From: Strobilurus pachycystidiatus | Lineage: Eukaryota; Basidiomycota; Agaricomycetes; Agaricales; Physalacriaceae | Reading direction: 5' to 3' | Assembly (NCBI GenBank): GCA_019915135.1 | Contig: JAHLMK010000001.1 | Span: forward strand, 1,364,001-1,428,000 | DNA length: 64,000 nt | Shown here: positions 12,728 through 27,606 of the stretch, one piece after another | Layout: each line of letters opens with the position of its first letter | How positions within the stretch are numbered: position 1 is the first letter of the stretch | Notes under the pieces: model-generated | Database searches by the model: none | Told to the model about the DNA's origin: nothing | Seen by the model: the letters and a program-made list of their open reading frames with translations, nothing else | Position numbers and translations under genes: made by a program

Positions 12728-12992
12728 TCAATAATCAAATTGTTGTCCAATCATTGTCGCGGTTTGGCCAGGGCATTGGGCAGTGCGAAGACCATGGGCT
12801 TCGTTATAAAAACTCGTCTCATTGATTGTGGGGACCAATGTCAGACAGGATCCCCGGCCTACCGGAGGGCTGTTCAATTGGTACAGTCCAGCTTAGTGAT
12901 CATAGCAATGTATTCCACGATGATAGGTATACTGTGGACTGGCGATTGAAACATAAGCATGCAGAGTTAGACACAAATTGAAATGGCGTACA

Positions 12993-14282
12993 TCACCGTC
13001 TTCTCAGACTGCCTCTACTCCCTCCTAGTGATTTTCTTCTCAACTCCTCGTCAATACGCCACATCCCGGCAACGAACTCATCCCGTCTCACGCCTCGGTG
13101 CTTCGTCGAACTAGACGATGTTACGCATTCCTCCCAAATCTCTCTCAGACGGCCTCTCGGCAATTTACTGAGTTCCCAGAGACGCTTGACAATCTCAGGA
13201 TGCAGTGTCTCGGGCGCTATTTCAGCGGTCGGGGTAGTCGGCGATATGGGATTGGCCGAATTCGTTGGCGACGTGGTTGTGAGATCCACCGACAAACCTC
13301 TCCAGCCCTGCCGCGACCGGGGAGGAGACAGTTGATTCCCGCTCTTTTCAACAGGTCGCGGCGGAGTCGAGGGTTTTTCGCCAGGTCGCGGCGGAGGCGT
13401 CGGCTTGATTTTCTGCGCCGCCGCCGCCGCCTTTGCCAAGGCAAGATTGGCGTCAAAGAGTGATACATACCGAGCACGCGCTGCAGGGGGAACTGGCGTA
13501 GGCCGAGCTAGTCTGCCGTTGGGCAATGTGATACTGGGCTTTGGTTTCAGTATTGGTGGTGGGACTTTGGGCTGTGGTTTGGAAGATGACAAGGTGGATA
13601 TCGAGGAGGAAGCAAATGACGAAGTGGACGCCGCGGGCGACGGTGTCGCGCGCATTGGCGGCGGCGGCGGAGGAGGCGGCTTTCTAGTCACACCTAGGCT
13701 CGAGGTAGAGGTAGAAGCGGGTATATTGGCCGTACCCCGTCTCTCGGGTAGTTTTGGTGGGCCAGCTTTGCCGCCGTTGGCCGCGCTGTTGAGGGCTTTG
13801 ACAATGCCCGAAGCGTCGTTGCGTTCCCGTATGGGGCTGACCTGCTCGAAGCTTGAAAGCTGCGCGCTCACGCTCTCAAAGGACTCGTCGTCGGCGTCCG
13901 AGTGTTCGAGCGAGACACTCTGCATCGAGGATATGCTGGATGAGGCGGCATGCGACGGCACGGGGGGCGTGGTGAGGGTGGCGCCGGTGGGTTTGCGACC
14001 ATTCCTCGCCGATGCGGACGAGCCGGCGGAGGAATGCGAATAGGAGGAGATGGACGACGACGAGGAGGGCACTCTGGGCTGGATGGCGGGCCTCGTCGCG
14101 GGCGGGTAGGTGTGCGTGTCGCCATTCTGTGCAAAGGCCTCGGATGATGGCGAGGAGAGCGACGGCGGCGCCGAGGGATGCCTGGGCGGCAGAGGAGGGG
14201 CCGCGACCCAGTCGTTGTCCAAGCTCTGCGACGACCCGCTGAGGGCTTCGAAGGCGTGGATGCGCGACTGAATGGATGTCAT
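12993..14282 (-). CDS. EH-domain protein, Irs4/Tax4-like
   Basis: Irs4 and Tax4 are fungal EH-domain proteins linked to phosphoinositide signalling, autophagy and rDNA silencing; EH domains bind NPF peptides. The protein is mostly Ser/Pro/Ala-rich and disordered, with runs of eight prolines and PPPRPGEKP-like SH3-ligand motifs. Only the last ~90 residues look folded: ETLHPEIVKRLWELSKLPRGRLREIW, then DEFVAGMWRIDEELRR, the Irs4-type EH pattern. I chose ATG 14282 (MTSIQSRIHAFEALSG). The same frame is open to 14468, but that extension is low-complexity and starts in a weak context. No introns are needed. The C-terminal EH call is good; the role by analogy is inference. Confidence 0.75.
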   Translation of the reverse strand: MTSIQSRIHAFEALSGSSQSLDNDWVAAPPLPPRHPSAPPSLSSPSSEAFAQNGDTHTYPPATRPAIQPRVPSSSSSISSYSHSSAGSSASARNGRKPTGATLTTPPVPSHAASSSISSMQSVSLEHSDADDESFESVSAQLSSFEQVSPIRERNDASGIVKALNSAANGGKAGPPKLPERRGTANIPASTSTSSLGVTRKPPPPPPPPMRATPSPAASTSSFASSSISTLSSSKPQPKVPPPILKPKPSITLPNGRLARPTPVPPAARARYVSLFDANLALAKAAAAAQKIKPTPPPRPGEKPSTPPRPVEKSGNQLSPPRSRQGWRGLSVDLTTTSPTNSANPISPTTPTAEIAPETLHPEIVKRLWELSKLPRGRLREIWEECVTSSSSTKHRGVRRDEFVAGMWRIDEELRRKSLGGSRGSLRRR

Positions 14283-16030
14283 GCTATTCGAGGGACGAGG
14301 CTGCGGCGAGCAACGCCACGGTGATGGTGGGCGATGGTGAGCAACTCCGGTTATGGAAGTGGACAGCGTCCTGGCAGCGCCACGATGATGCGTCATCGAT
14401 GTAGGTCCATTCGACCTTCGTTTTCTCCACCATTGACTCACGCTTTCGAACCTCTGCGTCTGGAGCATGATGCCAGACTGCGCCTGCGCTGATTTCTGAT
14501 TTGCTCATACACTCTGTTCTCTACGAAGTCGAGTACAAATCCACCTTCGAACCCGGTCGCTCAATCGTCCACGCTGTATTCAGAATGAAAGCTTCGATGA
14601 CAATACAGCGCTATGACGGAACCCGGGATGGAGTGTATGATCCGCGCTGACATCGCAGCTTGGACGTTTTTGAGCATCAACGATTTCAATTACTTAGACT
14701 CCCGAGTCGAGGTGTTATAGGGTGTTATCGTGTAGGTCGGCTGTTACATGTGTAATGAGAAGGGCCGGTAAGTAGGCCCAGTCTGACATGTGCCAGTGAA
14801 CAGCGGCCAAGTGAGAAGACATTCGGGGAGACATCCATGTGGGAAGTTGTTGTACTCGCATTAATTCGTTACGTCCCATTCTTGCGTAAATCTCTATGTA
14901 CCTCCGGGAGGCTGATGTCGCTTGGGAAGAACGAACGCCACACTTCAGGGAACGCTGTCGGGTCACTCATGCCTGCCGGAGCCCAACAGAATTCTCGATT
15001 GTGGCACCTATAGACCGATCCGTTGTCGACTTCAGTTCCACTGCCATGTGCTACTCGGACCGTCAGTCTCTGCGGGCAATATAGACTATGTGGTCAGATC
15101 TTGGAGACCTCGGATAGTGCGTCGATAAGCCATATGTACAAAGCCCTCATTTGAAGAGCGTATCGATGAGCTTGACTCGACGCAGCTCATTTCATGTACT
15201 TCGACCGCTGCCGTGGGGCGTGGAGAGTGATCTCAGGAGCGATCTACGGTCCAAATTGTGTTCAGTCCCGGTGTTCTAGTCTCGTTGCCTGCCGACATGA
15301 GGAGCAAGGACCTTTACGACGTTCTTGACCGACGAAGCCGCATATTGCTCTGTGCCGAGTCATGATTTCGTTCGTCCAGACTCCAGTAGTCACCTTGGGT
15401 TGTAAATTTTATTTCGGCCTCAAGAGCCCCGTTTCAGTCCCCAACATGGGTGTCCTTTCAAGCGGGCCCGATTTCTAATCTTTGATTAGCTGGTAGACCG
15501 AGCCACGGCCATGACCGACACGAAGGACGTACTCATCGTTCTGTCAGCAGGCTGCGACTCATGATGAGTTCGAAAATGAGTTGGACGTCAGCGGACAGAC
15601 TCAAAGATAGTCGCCTTCCACAAGTGAAATGCAAGGACGGGTCTGAACAGCCTCCCATGGACTGTGAGATTGAATGTGATTTTCAATAACGCTCTGCCTC
15701 GTCAGTCACGACGCGTACCTAACTTATGATTCCGGTAACCATCGTGTTGACCCCCCGATTGACACTGTGATTGACTGAAAAACAATGATAGTAGTACTGA
15801 CCACTGCAAGGATCGACGAAGTAGGATGATTATTCGCTCGTCTGCCAAAGTGATGAGCCGCAAGTAGATCATCGTTTGTTTCATGACGATTCAAATTCGA
15901 TGTTTAGAAAACATCAGCGAAGAGACGAAGAAAGTGGATTAGTTATCGTTACAATCTGACTGGGCTGGTATGAGCTTCCCTGAAACTCAGAAACTCATTG
16001 TGAGAAAAACTCACTTGTATTACTTTCCTA
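14283..16030. other. intergenic, no gene seen
   Basis: About 1.7 kb without a supported gene. Frames are short (under 90 codons) and unrelated. It separates the 5' side of the EH-domain gene from the 3' end of the WD40 gene. Confidence 0.5.
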
Positions 16031-17382
16031 CTACAGCACGTAGCGTCTGACGATGCCATCATCTGCTGCGGTCCACATTTCACTGCCTCCGTTTCGTACA
16101 CGAGCATATCGTGTTGCATAGCAATCTGGGCCAATCACTTCCGCATCCACGCTCACCTTTCCATCCGAATCCAAGGTCGCCACATACGGCAGACCATCGC
16201 TCGTGCATACCGCCATCTTGCCCTCTTGAAGCCATGTGAGATCAGCAATGGCACTAGCACTGCCGCCGGCGCCGCGCCGCCATTGAGAGACGGCTTGGCT
16301 CGCGGACCGTACGTCGAATACGCGGATTAGACCGCGAGAGTCGCCGACCGCCAATGAGATCCCGTCCGCACCAAGCGCAAGAACACTACCGCCACCTTGA
16401 ATAAGCTGATCCTTCCTCGAGCCTTCCTCGGTCTGCTCCGAGACACGTATATCAATCTTGGAGACATCGGCCGTTGTGGCAGCATAGACGGTGTTTTCGT
16501 CTGCCAGAGCCAGGGAGGTGACACCTCCGTTGAACCATTCAACATTGGTCTGCGTGGCACTAGGAACATCCCAAACTCTGACCGTCCCATCCAGGCCGGA
16601 TGACACAACGGTCCGCCCGACGCCAATGATGGCGGTCGCAGAAACGGGACGTGTATGGCCCGTAAAAGTGCGCGCGGCGGTGAGTGGGGCGCCGTCAGAT
16701 TCGGCATCAGAAGCGGACAGGATGGACAGCGAGAAGTCTGCGGATGCCGAGAGCAGGACGCGCGATGAAGGAAGAAAGCGCAGTGAGGTCAATGTGCTTC
16801 TGTGTGGACGCGACTTGACGGTATTGCTCACTCCAGCTGGTCTCGAAGTCGTTCCATTCGTTGTGGACCCATTGAGTCCTGTCAACGGTAGGCCTGTTGG
16901 ACATAGGGCAACACTCCCATTCAGGAAGCCCATCGCAAATTGTCGGCCATCTGGTGAGACATCAAAGGCCGTGAGACGGTGCGGGGATTCTGGATTTGAG
17001 TAGTAAGGATCTGCATATTCGCGTCTCGGGGACAATATATCTGTTTTTGGGATGCCTTGGGCGACTGATGAGATAGCATAGCAAGAGGGTGACACCTAGA
17101 AAGAATCACAATCTAAATCACTTCAACGTATTCTGCAAAGGGGATTCGGGTCACCTCCTCCAGCATCGCGTCCCCATCGGCCCGCCTTGAGAATCTTATC
17201 AAATTCCGGTCCACCTCGTCGAGGGCGGCACGCAGTTTCCCATGGATGCCAGAGCCTTCGCCCGAGTAACAGCTAATCCATATGTCCTCCCAGGGGACTA
17301 TGCCATCCCTAACGTCCTTGAGCACGCTCAGAAATGATGGCTGAACAGTGGCGATGGGAAGGATAAAAGGTTCCTGAGACAT
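16031..17382 (-). CDS. Rpn14/PAAF1-like proteasome assembly WD40 protein
   Basis: Rpn14 (PAAF1 in animals) is a WD40 chaperone for assembly of the proteasome regulatory particle; it holds Rpt ATPase subunits. The start is ATG 17382 (MSQEPFILPIATVQ). The first ~85 residues (PSFLSVLKDVRDGIVPWEDIWISCY, SGIHGK) match the N-terminal segment of this family. One intron lies near 17100–17150, and the second exon carries the WD repeats: LTAFDVSPDGRQFAMGF, LTSLRFLPSSRVLLSASAD, GTVRVWDV and SRGLIRVFDVRS. Family orthologues are of similar size (about 400 residues). The donor of the intron is not certain; an in-frame gtgacc gives about 60 bp. Confidence 0.8.
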
Positions 17383-17627
17383 TTCGGTAAAGTGTTCACA
17401 GTCAAAGGGCAAGCTTAGATGGATGACGCATGCATCATTCCCAAGTCGAAGCGCCAACCACAGTTACTTACGCAATATGACCTATCGTAAGCTACTCAAT
17501 GCTAGCTTAATTCTGCTTGTCACTTGAAGCTTGAAGTGTCAGAGATTGGGATAAAAACCAGATTTGAAACGAATCATTCGAATTTCGGAAAGAATGGAAG
17601 TTCGAAGTTTGGACTTCCAACCCACGG

Positions 17628-17634
17628 AAAAAAA
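17628..17634 (-). terminator. pol III terminator of tRNA-Phe
   Basis: Seven T on the minus strand directly after the tRNA discriminator base, the normal RNA polymerase III stop. Confidence 0.8.
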
Positions 17635-17707
17635 TGGGGGCACCCAGGATTGAACTGGGGACCTCCAGAACTTCAGTCTGTTGCTCTCCCAACTGAGCTA
17701 TGCCCCC
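17635..17707 (-). tRNA. tRNA-Phe (anticodon GAA)
   Basis: The 73-base cloverleaf has a perfect 7 bp acceptor stem (GGGGGCA with TGCCCCC), D arm TAGCTCAGTTGGGAGAGC, anticodon loop CTGAAGT giving GAA, and T arm CCCAG-TTCAATC-CTGGG. The D and T arms double as intact A and B boxes. It has no intron. The first pair of the anticodon stem is A·G, a mismatch. The T run at 17628..17634 ends the transcript. Confidence 0.93.
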
Positions 17708-18783
17708 GATGCAACTGATGGAAAGAAAGCTGTGTTGGAAAGATGTTGAAAGATTCATGCGCCACACAGAAATAATCAATAACCAAAGTACTGGCTGGAG
17801 AAGACAAGAAACCAAGCTATGTAGCTTATTTATTTGCCCAGAATCTATCTGTGATGAATGAGCTGTATGTTGCCGCATACCGGGAACAATTTAGTTGGAT
17901 TTACAGTACGCATTTCATTCAAATTTTCCCACATTTGGTTCCAACCAGTCGATTAAATTGCCGGCTGCCGGTCAACTACACCATTACTGTGCCATGTAGA
18001 CATCCCGGTGGAGCACAGCGCTCATTGCATCGTCGTCGACGATACACCGAAGGACCGCGAAGGTGGTACGTACTCAGGTACGTATACATACCTCGCTCGG
18101 TTCCTTCCCATTGCATTTGATTCCTCCGAGTCGGGAAGTGAGGGAACAATCGAGACTGCCAAGTTTGTGTAATGATTGAATGCTTTGGAGAAGAGACGAC
18201 ACCGGATCTCCAAACTTCAATTGCACAGTTCTACCACTGTGTTCGAGTTCGAGTTCCCATGAGAGTGCGTGATAATGAACACCGGCCAAAGCCCATGGTA
18301 CGCTGGGTCCAGGCTGGGCTATATATGAGTATGCAAATGGGTCATATCTGCTGAGCGATATCTGAATCTCTGTCCCCTCCGACAGACTCCGACGCGGTTT
18401 TGGGTGCGGGGGGTTCGCACCGAGGAGCAGCCCTGGCCGAATACGGAGAAGCCGCGTTGATCTTATCAACGCCACCGTGTCAAGACTGGGGGAATGCCTG
18501 GGGAATACATGACGTGTGAAGGCGAGGCCAAGTGGCGCCACGGACCAATGGCATTAACGTTGTCTCCATGCAGTTCCGATATTTATATCGGTCCTTCCAT
18601 TGAATGGAACTCAAAGTTCGATGTTCACACCAATTCACGAGACGGAGCGACCAAAGCAGTTATATGCCCGGCCCTGTTCGACACTATGTCACCCCTCACC
18701 CACCTCCACCGACATACAAAAGCAAGTGTACGAGTCTTCCATCTCCTCATCACATTCCACACCTCACCTATATCCCTCCTAGC
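17708..18783. other. intergenic, no gene seen
   Basis: Upstream DNA of the tRNA and of the F-box-like gene. The plus frame of the F-box gene is open back to 18604, but that extension is Pro/His/Ser low-complexity and is probably 5' leader. Confidence 0.5.
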
Positions 18784-20079
18784 ATGGAACCCATCTTGCC
18801 ACAAGAAGTGATCGAGATCGTCATTGATCATCTTCACGATGAACGACCTACACTCGAAGCTTGCGCCCTTGTCTGTTCTTCGTGGACATACTACAGCCAA
18901 GCGCACATCTTCTCCTGCATCCGTCTTGACGGCACCGCGTACCCCCGAAGCGCTCGCGTACCCCCGGTCGTCAAATTCGCCAAACTTCTCAAATCGTCTC
19001 CCCAATTTGCGCGTTTCGTCCGCCAGCTGGAGATCATCGACGGCGACGATTATCTTTCCAATCGATGGATGCTCACCCATCTGGCATCCCTCGAAATCAT
19101 CCTCCCCACCCTCACGAACCTCCGTATTTTCTCTGTCAATTACCACAGCTTGACATGGACCGCCGCCCAAGCCACGAAGAAGCTTCTTCTCGACGCTTTC
19201 CAGCTGATGGACTTGAAACATGTTACCATCACTGGCGTGATGGGCGTCCCGAGTCTGAACCGCCTCTTCTACCTTTTTGGCAAGAAGTCCCATGTCAAAG
19301 ATCTCCACCTTGTGAACGTACAAACCAATGGCGCCACCGACGCGCAACGCATGTACGTTCCCAGAGGGGTTGAGCTGTCGCTTGACTCGGTGTCCCTCTC
19401 CCTACCATCTGTCGACCTCCAGAACATTGCAGCTTGGATCCCGTCTGCCGAAAGAGTTGTCAGACTCTCGGGTCTTCGGAACTTGCGGGTATGTCTGGTA
19501 GAAGCTTCGGAAGCGAGGGCTACGGCGAGACTCCTCGAGGCCATATCGAACCACACATTGGAGAGTGTCGAAATTCAATTGGACGACCTTTGTATGTGTC
19601 ACGCTGGCCTGAGGTCTATTCTGTCCGCATTCACTTACCTTGTTCCAGACCCCACTGATCCTCGCCAGAACAAGAGCCTTCCCGACGTTAGCCGTTTCCC
19701 ATCCGTCAGTCTCACGATCACCAAAGACTGCGTCGACAACGTGGCGAGGCATGACAGTAGGATGACGGCTACAGTCGCTGCTCTTTGGTGGACGAGAATC
19801 TTCAAGAACGTCCGTAAGAACGTTATTGAAGAGGTGACCTTGACCTTCCCGAGAACCGAAATACATCCTCTACCCGAAAGCCACAAGGCACCTTGGAATG
19901 CACTGGATGCCGCACTTATGAGTTCGGACATGGCCAGTTTGCGAACAGTGAACCTCCTGGTGTCTCATGTCGACAGTAAGCAGGCGGCGGCAGTACAGGA
20001 GGCCTTCCCGCTATTGTGGGATGAAGGGATTGTGAACCTAGTGCCAGAGGTCAGTTTATTGATGTCAACGACAGCATGA
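18784..20079 (+). CDS. F-box-like protein with LRR-like body
   Basis: The ATG at 18784 (MEPILPQEVIEIVIDHL) opens a typical Agaricomycete F-box: LPQEVIEIVIDHLHDE…TLEACALVCSSWTYYSQAHIFSCIRL. F-box proteins bring substrates to SCF ubiquitin ligases through Skp1. The remaining ~370 residues are leucine-rich with repeats such as LKHVTITGVMG and VKDLHLVNVQT, a degenerate LRR-like fold. One uninterrupted exon covers it. A gtcagt donor near the end (about 20050) could splice to a longer C-terminus. The substrate is unknown. Confidence 0.8.
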   Translation: MEPILPQEVIEIVIDHLHDERPTLEACALVCSSWTYYSQAHIFSCIRLDGTAYPRSARVPPVVKFAKLLKSSPQFARFVRQLEIIDGDDYLSNRWMLTHLASLEIILPTLTNLRIFSVNYHSLTWTAAQATKKLLLDAFQLMDLKHVTITGVMGVPSLNRLFYLFGKKSHVKDLHLVNVQTNGATDAQRMYVPRGVELSLDSVSLSLPSVDLQNIAAWIPSAERVVRLSGLRNLRVCLVEASEARATARLLEAISNHTLESVEIQLDDLCMCHAGLRSILSAFTYLVPDPTDPRQNKSLPDVSRFPSVSLTITKDCVDNVARHDSRMTATVAALWWTRIFKNVRKNVIEEVTLTFPRTEIHPLPESHKAPWNALDAALMSSDMASLRTVNLLVSHVDSKQAAAVQEAFPLLWDEGIVNLVPEVSLLMSTTA

Positions 20080-20582
20080 AGATCTGACTGAAGTGTAGCC
20101 ACCGAAATCACCCCGTCTGGCGAATTGAGTACGGCCGCAATTGTCGACAAAACACGCGATCTCTTGTGGCAGATAGAGGGTAGAAGGTCACAGAAGCGGC
20201 TCTTGTAGATGGGACGGTATGCTTATAGCACATCACGATCAACTGCATTGTGCACTTCGCGACAGACTAGCCATGGATGTGGAAAGAGGGACCTGAATGG
20301 ATGCGATGATGCCTCGGTTTATGACTGTTTATGACTTTATTTGAGGGGGTTATAGGGAGCCATGTACACTACGAATCTTTGTTATTGATGGGAGAACGAA
20401 ACGACGAACTTGAAAGATGGTGCGGACCTTGTATATTATGTGTTTTGAACGAATTGAAATTCACCTAAATGCAGCCTCGACGTGGTAGATGCATTGGACC
20501 TGACACAAGTACTTCAAACCGAGGATTCAGAATTCTATGTGGATGATTGATACGAGACCGGTGAGGCCTAAGAGGTAGGGGA
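20080..20582. other. intergenic between convergent genes
   Basis: 3' flank of the F-box-like gene and of Rix7; no gene seen. Confidence 0.5.
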
Positions 20583-23157
<2,575 letters not shown>

Positions 23158-23347
23158 CGGTAGTTTGCTGTTTTGGCAGTGGAATGCAAAAATTTAAGAG
23201 AAAGCAGCCGTGGGACTCTGCCCGGAAGCGGCAACGGAAGGGTGGCTGTGCATCACATTCGTTCGTTCCCTCAATCCACCAGCGCGTTCAGGTGGGACTT
23301 GCTCAGCTACGCTGCTCCATTCCAGACACTGAGGTCTTCGCAGGAAA

Positions 23348-23737
23348 ATGTCTTTTTGGACGACGAGCTCGCTGGCCAGGACGACATGTCGGGCAACCTG
23401 GGCGCGGTCACTGGCCAGCAAGGCGACAACCTCCGCCTCCACCGCCGTTCCAGAGACAGCCCCCAAAACACACTACAAAATCACCCTCCGCCGCTCCGCC
23501 ATATCACTCGGTGACCGAATCAAAGGCACTCTAGAATCCCTTGGAATTCACCGACGCAATCAAATCGTCTTCTTCCCTCATGACCCCATCGTCGCCGGAA
23601 AGATACTCAAAGTGAAGGAGTTGGTGGATGTAGAGAACGTAGCAACGCATGAGGTTCTGACAAAGGAGCAGCAGACATTGCTCAGGCGGCCAAAGCGCGG
23701 ATACAAGGTCATTGGATCGCGTCGTTCTATCATATAG
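23348..23737 (+). CDS. mitochondrial large-ribosomal-subunit protein uL30m
   Basis: The ATG at 23348 in a good context (gaaaATGT) opens 129 codons. Residues 1–40 are rich in Arg, Ser, Thr and Ala with almost no acidic residues, a mitochondrial targeting pattern. The uL30 fold follows: YKITLRRSAISLGDRIKGTLESLGIHRR, then IAGKILKVKELVDVENV as VAGKILKVKELVDV, and RGYKVIG at the end. This matches yeast Mrpl33-type proteins. It is a single exon. Confidence 0.88.
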   Translation: MSFWTTSSLARTTCRATWARSLASKATTSASTAVPETAPKTHYKITLRRSAISLGDRIKGTLESLGIHRRNQIVFFPHDPIVAGKILKVKELVDVENVATHEVLTKEQQTLLRRPKRGYKVIGSRRSII

Positions 23738-24433
23738 GTTCGTTCATTTTCATACGCTCATTCTGTTCAGTTGCTAACAAAAACATAGGTTATCATATTC
23801 TGAACATAATACGTCAATCATATAAGCTAAAGACCACGTCTGATGAACTACGTTTATTTCAAGAGTCCGCAGATCGACGGTCAAACCCCCAGGCGCCCAG
23901 GATATCAAACGCCGGTATCCCGCAGACCCCATCGAGACATTGCGGTTGAGTGCTCGGAAGACAGCTGGTCAAGGAAGAACAAAGAATCCTAACGTTAGAA
24001 ATTCTACGACCGTGAAGAGTTGGACTACCAATGGTCCTGAGCCGTGGTGAGCTTACCTAGAGTGACAATCTGTTCTCTACCATCTATCGTCAGACTCGAC
24101 TCATACGACAACAGAAAACCAGCTCAGCTCTTCCGTCTGCGTAAGTACAACACAGGGAATCACGGCACAGTCCTCGCCGACAGGATGTATTATCCACTCC
24201 GATGCGTATTGGAGGGCGGACAGGGACTGCTTCCGACTAGATTGTGCTTGTCGGGTCCCCAAGAGCTCTTTGGTGATGTATTTGGGTTTTTATAGAAGCG
24301 ACGCAGAGAGACAATTGACCCGGTTTCATCTTCAAGCCTGGAGAGTGTAGCGACAAGACCGTCGTGGCCTGTAAGATCTATTCATCAAACGAACAAGTGC
24401 TGTACATGGACAATGTGATTGCGAAGATAAAGT
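23738..24433. other. intergenic between convergent genes
   Basis: 3' flank of uL30m and of the old yellow enzyme gene; no gene seen. Confidence 0.5.
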
Positions 24434-25894
<1,461 letters not shown>

Positions 25895-27606
25895 GAGGGG
25901 CGAAGTCTGATAGAAGTGGGTAAACTTGAAGTTGGGGAAACTTTTTGTTGCTAGACAGTAGTAGCAGATCTGAGGCCTTTATACATTTCATACATTTCTT
26001 CAAAGGACGTAGCCGCTGGCGAACCGTCGATCGATCGCGATGCAGTAGTCAGCGCTCCTAGTGCGCTCCTGTATCCATAAGTCAGATCGTGCGACGACAG
26101 TCAGGTTGCTTACGCGAATACACACATTACAGTGATTAAACTGTGGGTTTGATCACAGAATGTACTCACAGCGTTTGTCATCCCCAACGACGCGCACGCA
26201 CAGTGTAAGTTAGATTTGAGGTTTGCTGTAACACCTTCGTGATACTGCTGACTCGAATTGAAAGGCTGCGGCGGTTTTCCGAGTTCAAAACTGATCAAAT
26301 CATACTTGGCTGTCACGGTTGAGTGGTCCAAGTAAGTACTTACTGTATTGTGAGTGGTGGATGACTGTGAATCATTATGAAGGCATATGTAGAGCTTCCC
26401 AAGGTCCTCGACATCTTCTTTGCTGCCCAAGAAGACGAAACAACGGTCATGGCTGTAATGCCTTGAGGCCCTTGACGCATTGGGGGTCATCTTCGCGGTA
26501 TTGCCTTGGCCACATTCCGCTCCGAGAATATCGTCCAAGAAGAGTATCGAAAAGTGTAGTATCTGGGCCGACACTGACGATGAAGTGCAGTGAATGATCC
26601 ATGGGGTGAAGGACATGAGCCATAACCATTGGCATCTTACAGACCATCTGAGCAGGCCGGGACGACAGACTCCGGATCTGTTCAACAATGTCACTAGCTT
26701 TGGAAACGCGTCTGCGGAGGGAAGGAAACTCGTTGTCCGTCGATGGCCAGATCTTCGAGTAGACCGGGATGCTGGGTACAGACGAGACGATCGTACGCGT
26801 GTTGTGCAGACAGTGCGTCTGGGTGACCAATTGGAAGGCAAAGAGCCCCCGACGGAAAGGTTGACGAAGAAACTCATGTTGTAGATGAGCAACCAATAAA
26901 AAGAAGGGATATTGAGAAGGGATTGTTTTGGCGCCTTTGGAATGGATGCGTTTCTGGTCCCATTCCCAGAAGAAAGTTCATACGTTCGCGTCAGCAACTT
27001 GAAACATAGCGTTTCTGCAGTGCGTGTATATGAACTTGCTACAAAGAGATCGCCACTGGGAAGAGAGGGCTCTTGCCGATTAGTTGTCGCGCGTAATCTA
27101 GCAGTATTAGCAGGCGTTCAATCTGTACAGTGCTGAGGAGTTACTGGTCACTTGTGGCCTTCTTGCAGATTCAGATAAGCGGAACAGTTTCAATTGTAGT
27201 CGATGGGCGGAAGAAGAAAGATTGAACATCGTGTCTCCGCTTCCCTGCGGATCGTCCGGCGATCTGTCCTGAGATCCGTGCTGTTGATCATAATCACCCC
27301 GACTAAGTATGTGGAGAAGCCCTTGAGACCCCAGGAGACTCTGCACTTCCAGCTGCCACTCCTTGAAGCGCGTGGTACGGGACAGTGGGCTCATAATCAG
27401 AATGTGATCTGTACTCAACACTGAGCTGATACTAGCTGTGTGCCATGGTGCGGACAGCGAGAGCGTACGTTGATAGCGAACGTACTCATAAGCTCAAAGA
27501 GCGTACTTACAAGGATAAACAAGGATGATATAGACGTACGGTAAGTACAACGACGAAGCTGGTATAACACTACAAGATACAGGTCATTATATTATTCACT
27601 TAACAT
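25895..27606. other. intergenic with unclear minus-strand coding potential
   Basis: Minus frames at 26110..26997 and 26447..26896 are unusually long for this spacer. They overlap in different frames with no recognisable domain, so I cannot tell a lineage-specific gene from a decayed one. See also the gag-like fragment at 27107..27421. Confidence 0.4.
27107..27421 (-). pseudogene. possible retroelement gag-like fragment
   Basis: A short minus frame reads ILIMSPLSRTTRFKEWQLEV then QSLLGSQGLLHIL. It resembles the start of Copia-type gag proteins, where a Trp in a 'W…V…L…GL' pattern is common. No reverse transcriptase, integrase or LTR is nearby, so at best this is a fragment. The similarity is judged by eye only. 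Confidence 0.2.

Noticed and set aside
13405..14043. 212-codon plus-strand frame
   Set aside because: Antisense of the Pro/Ser-rich EH-domain protein; Gly/Glu-rich mirror composition.
18625..19347. 240-codon minus-strand frame
   Set aside because: Antisense of the F-box-like gene, no domain.
23184..23534. Plus frame starting MQKFKRKQPWDSARKRQRK, considered as a separate small RNase P-type protein
   Set aside because: It becomes low-complexity Pro/Gln/Arg and overlaps the uL30m coding frame, which has clear family motifs and its own ATG.
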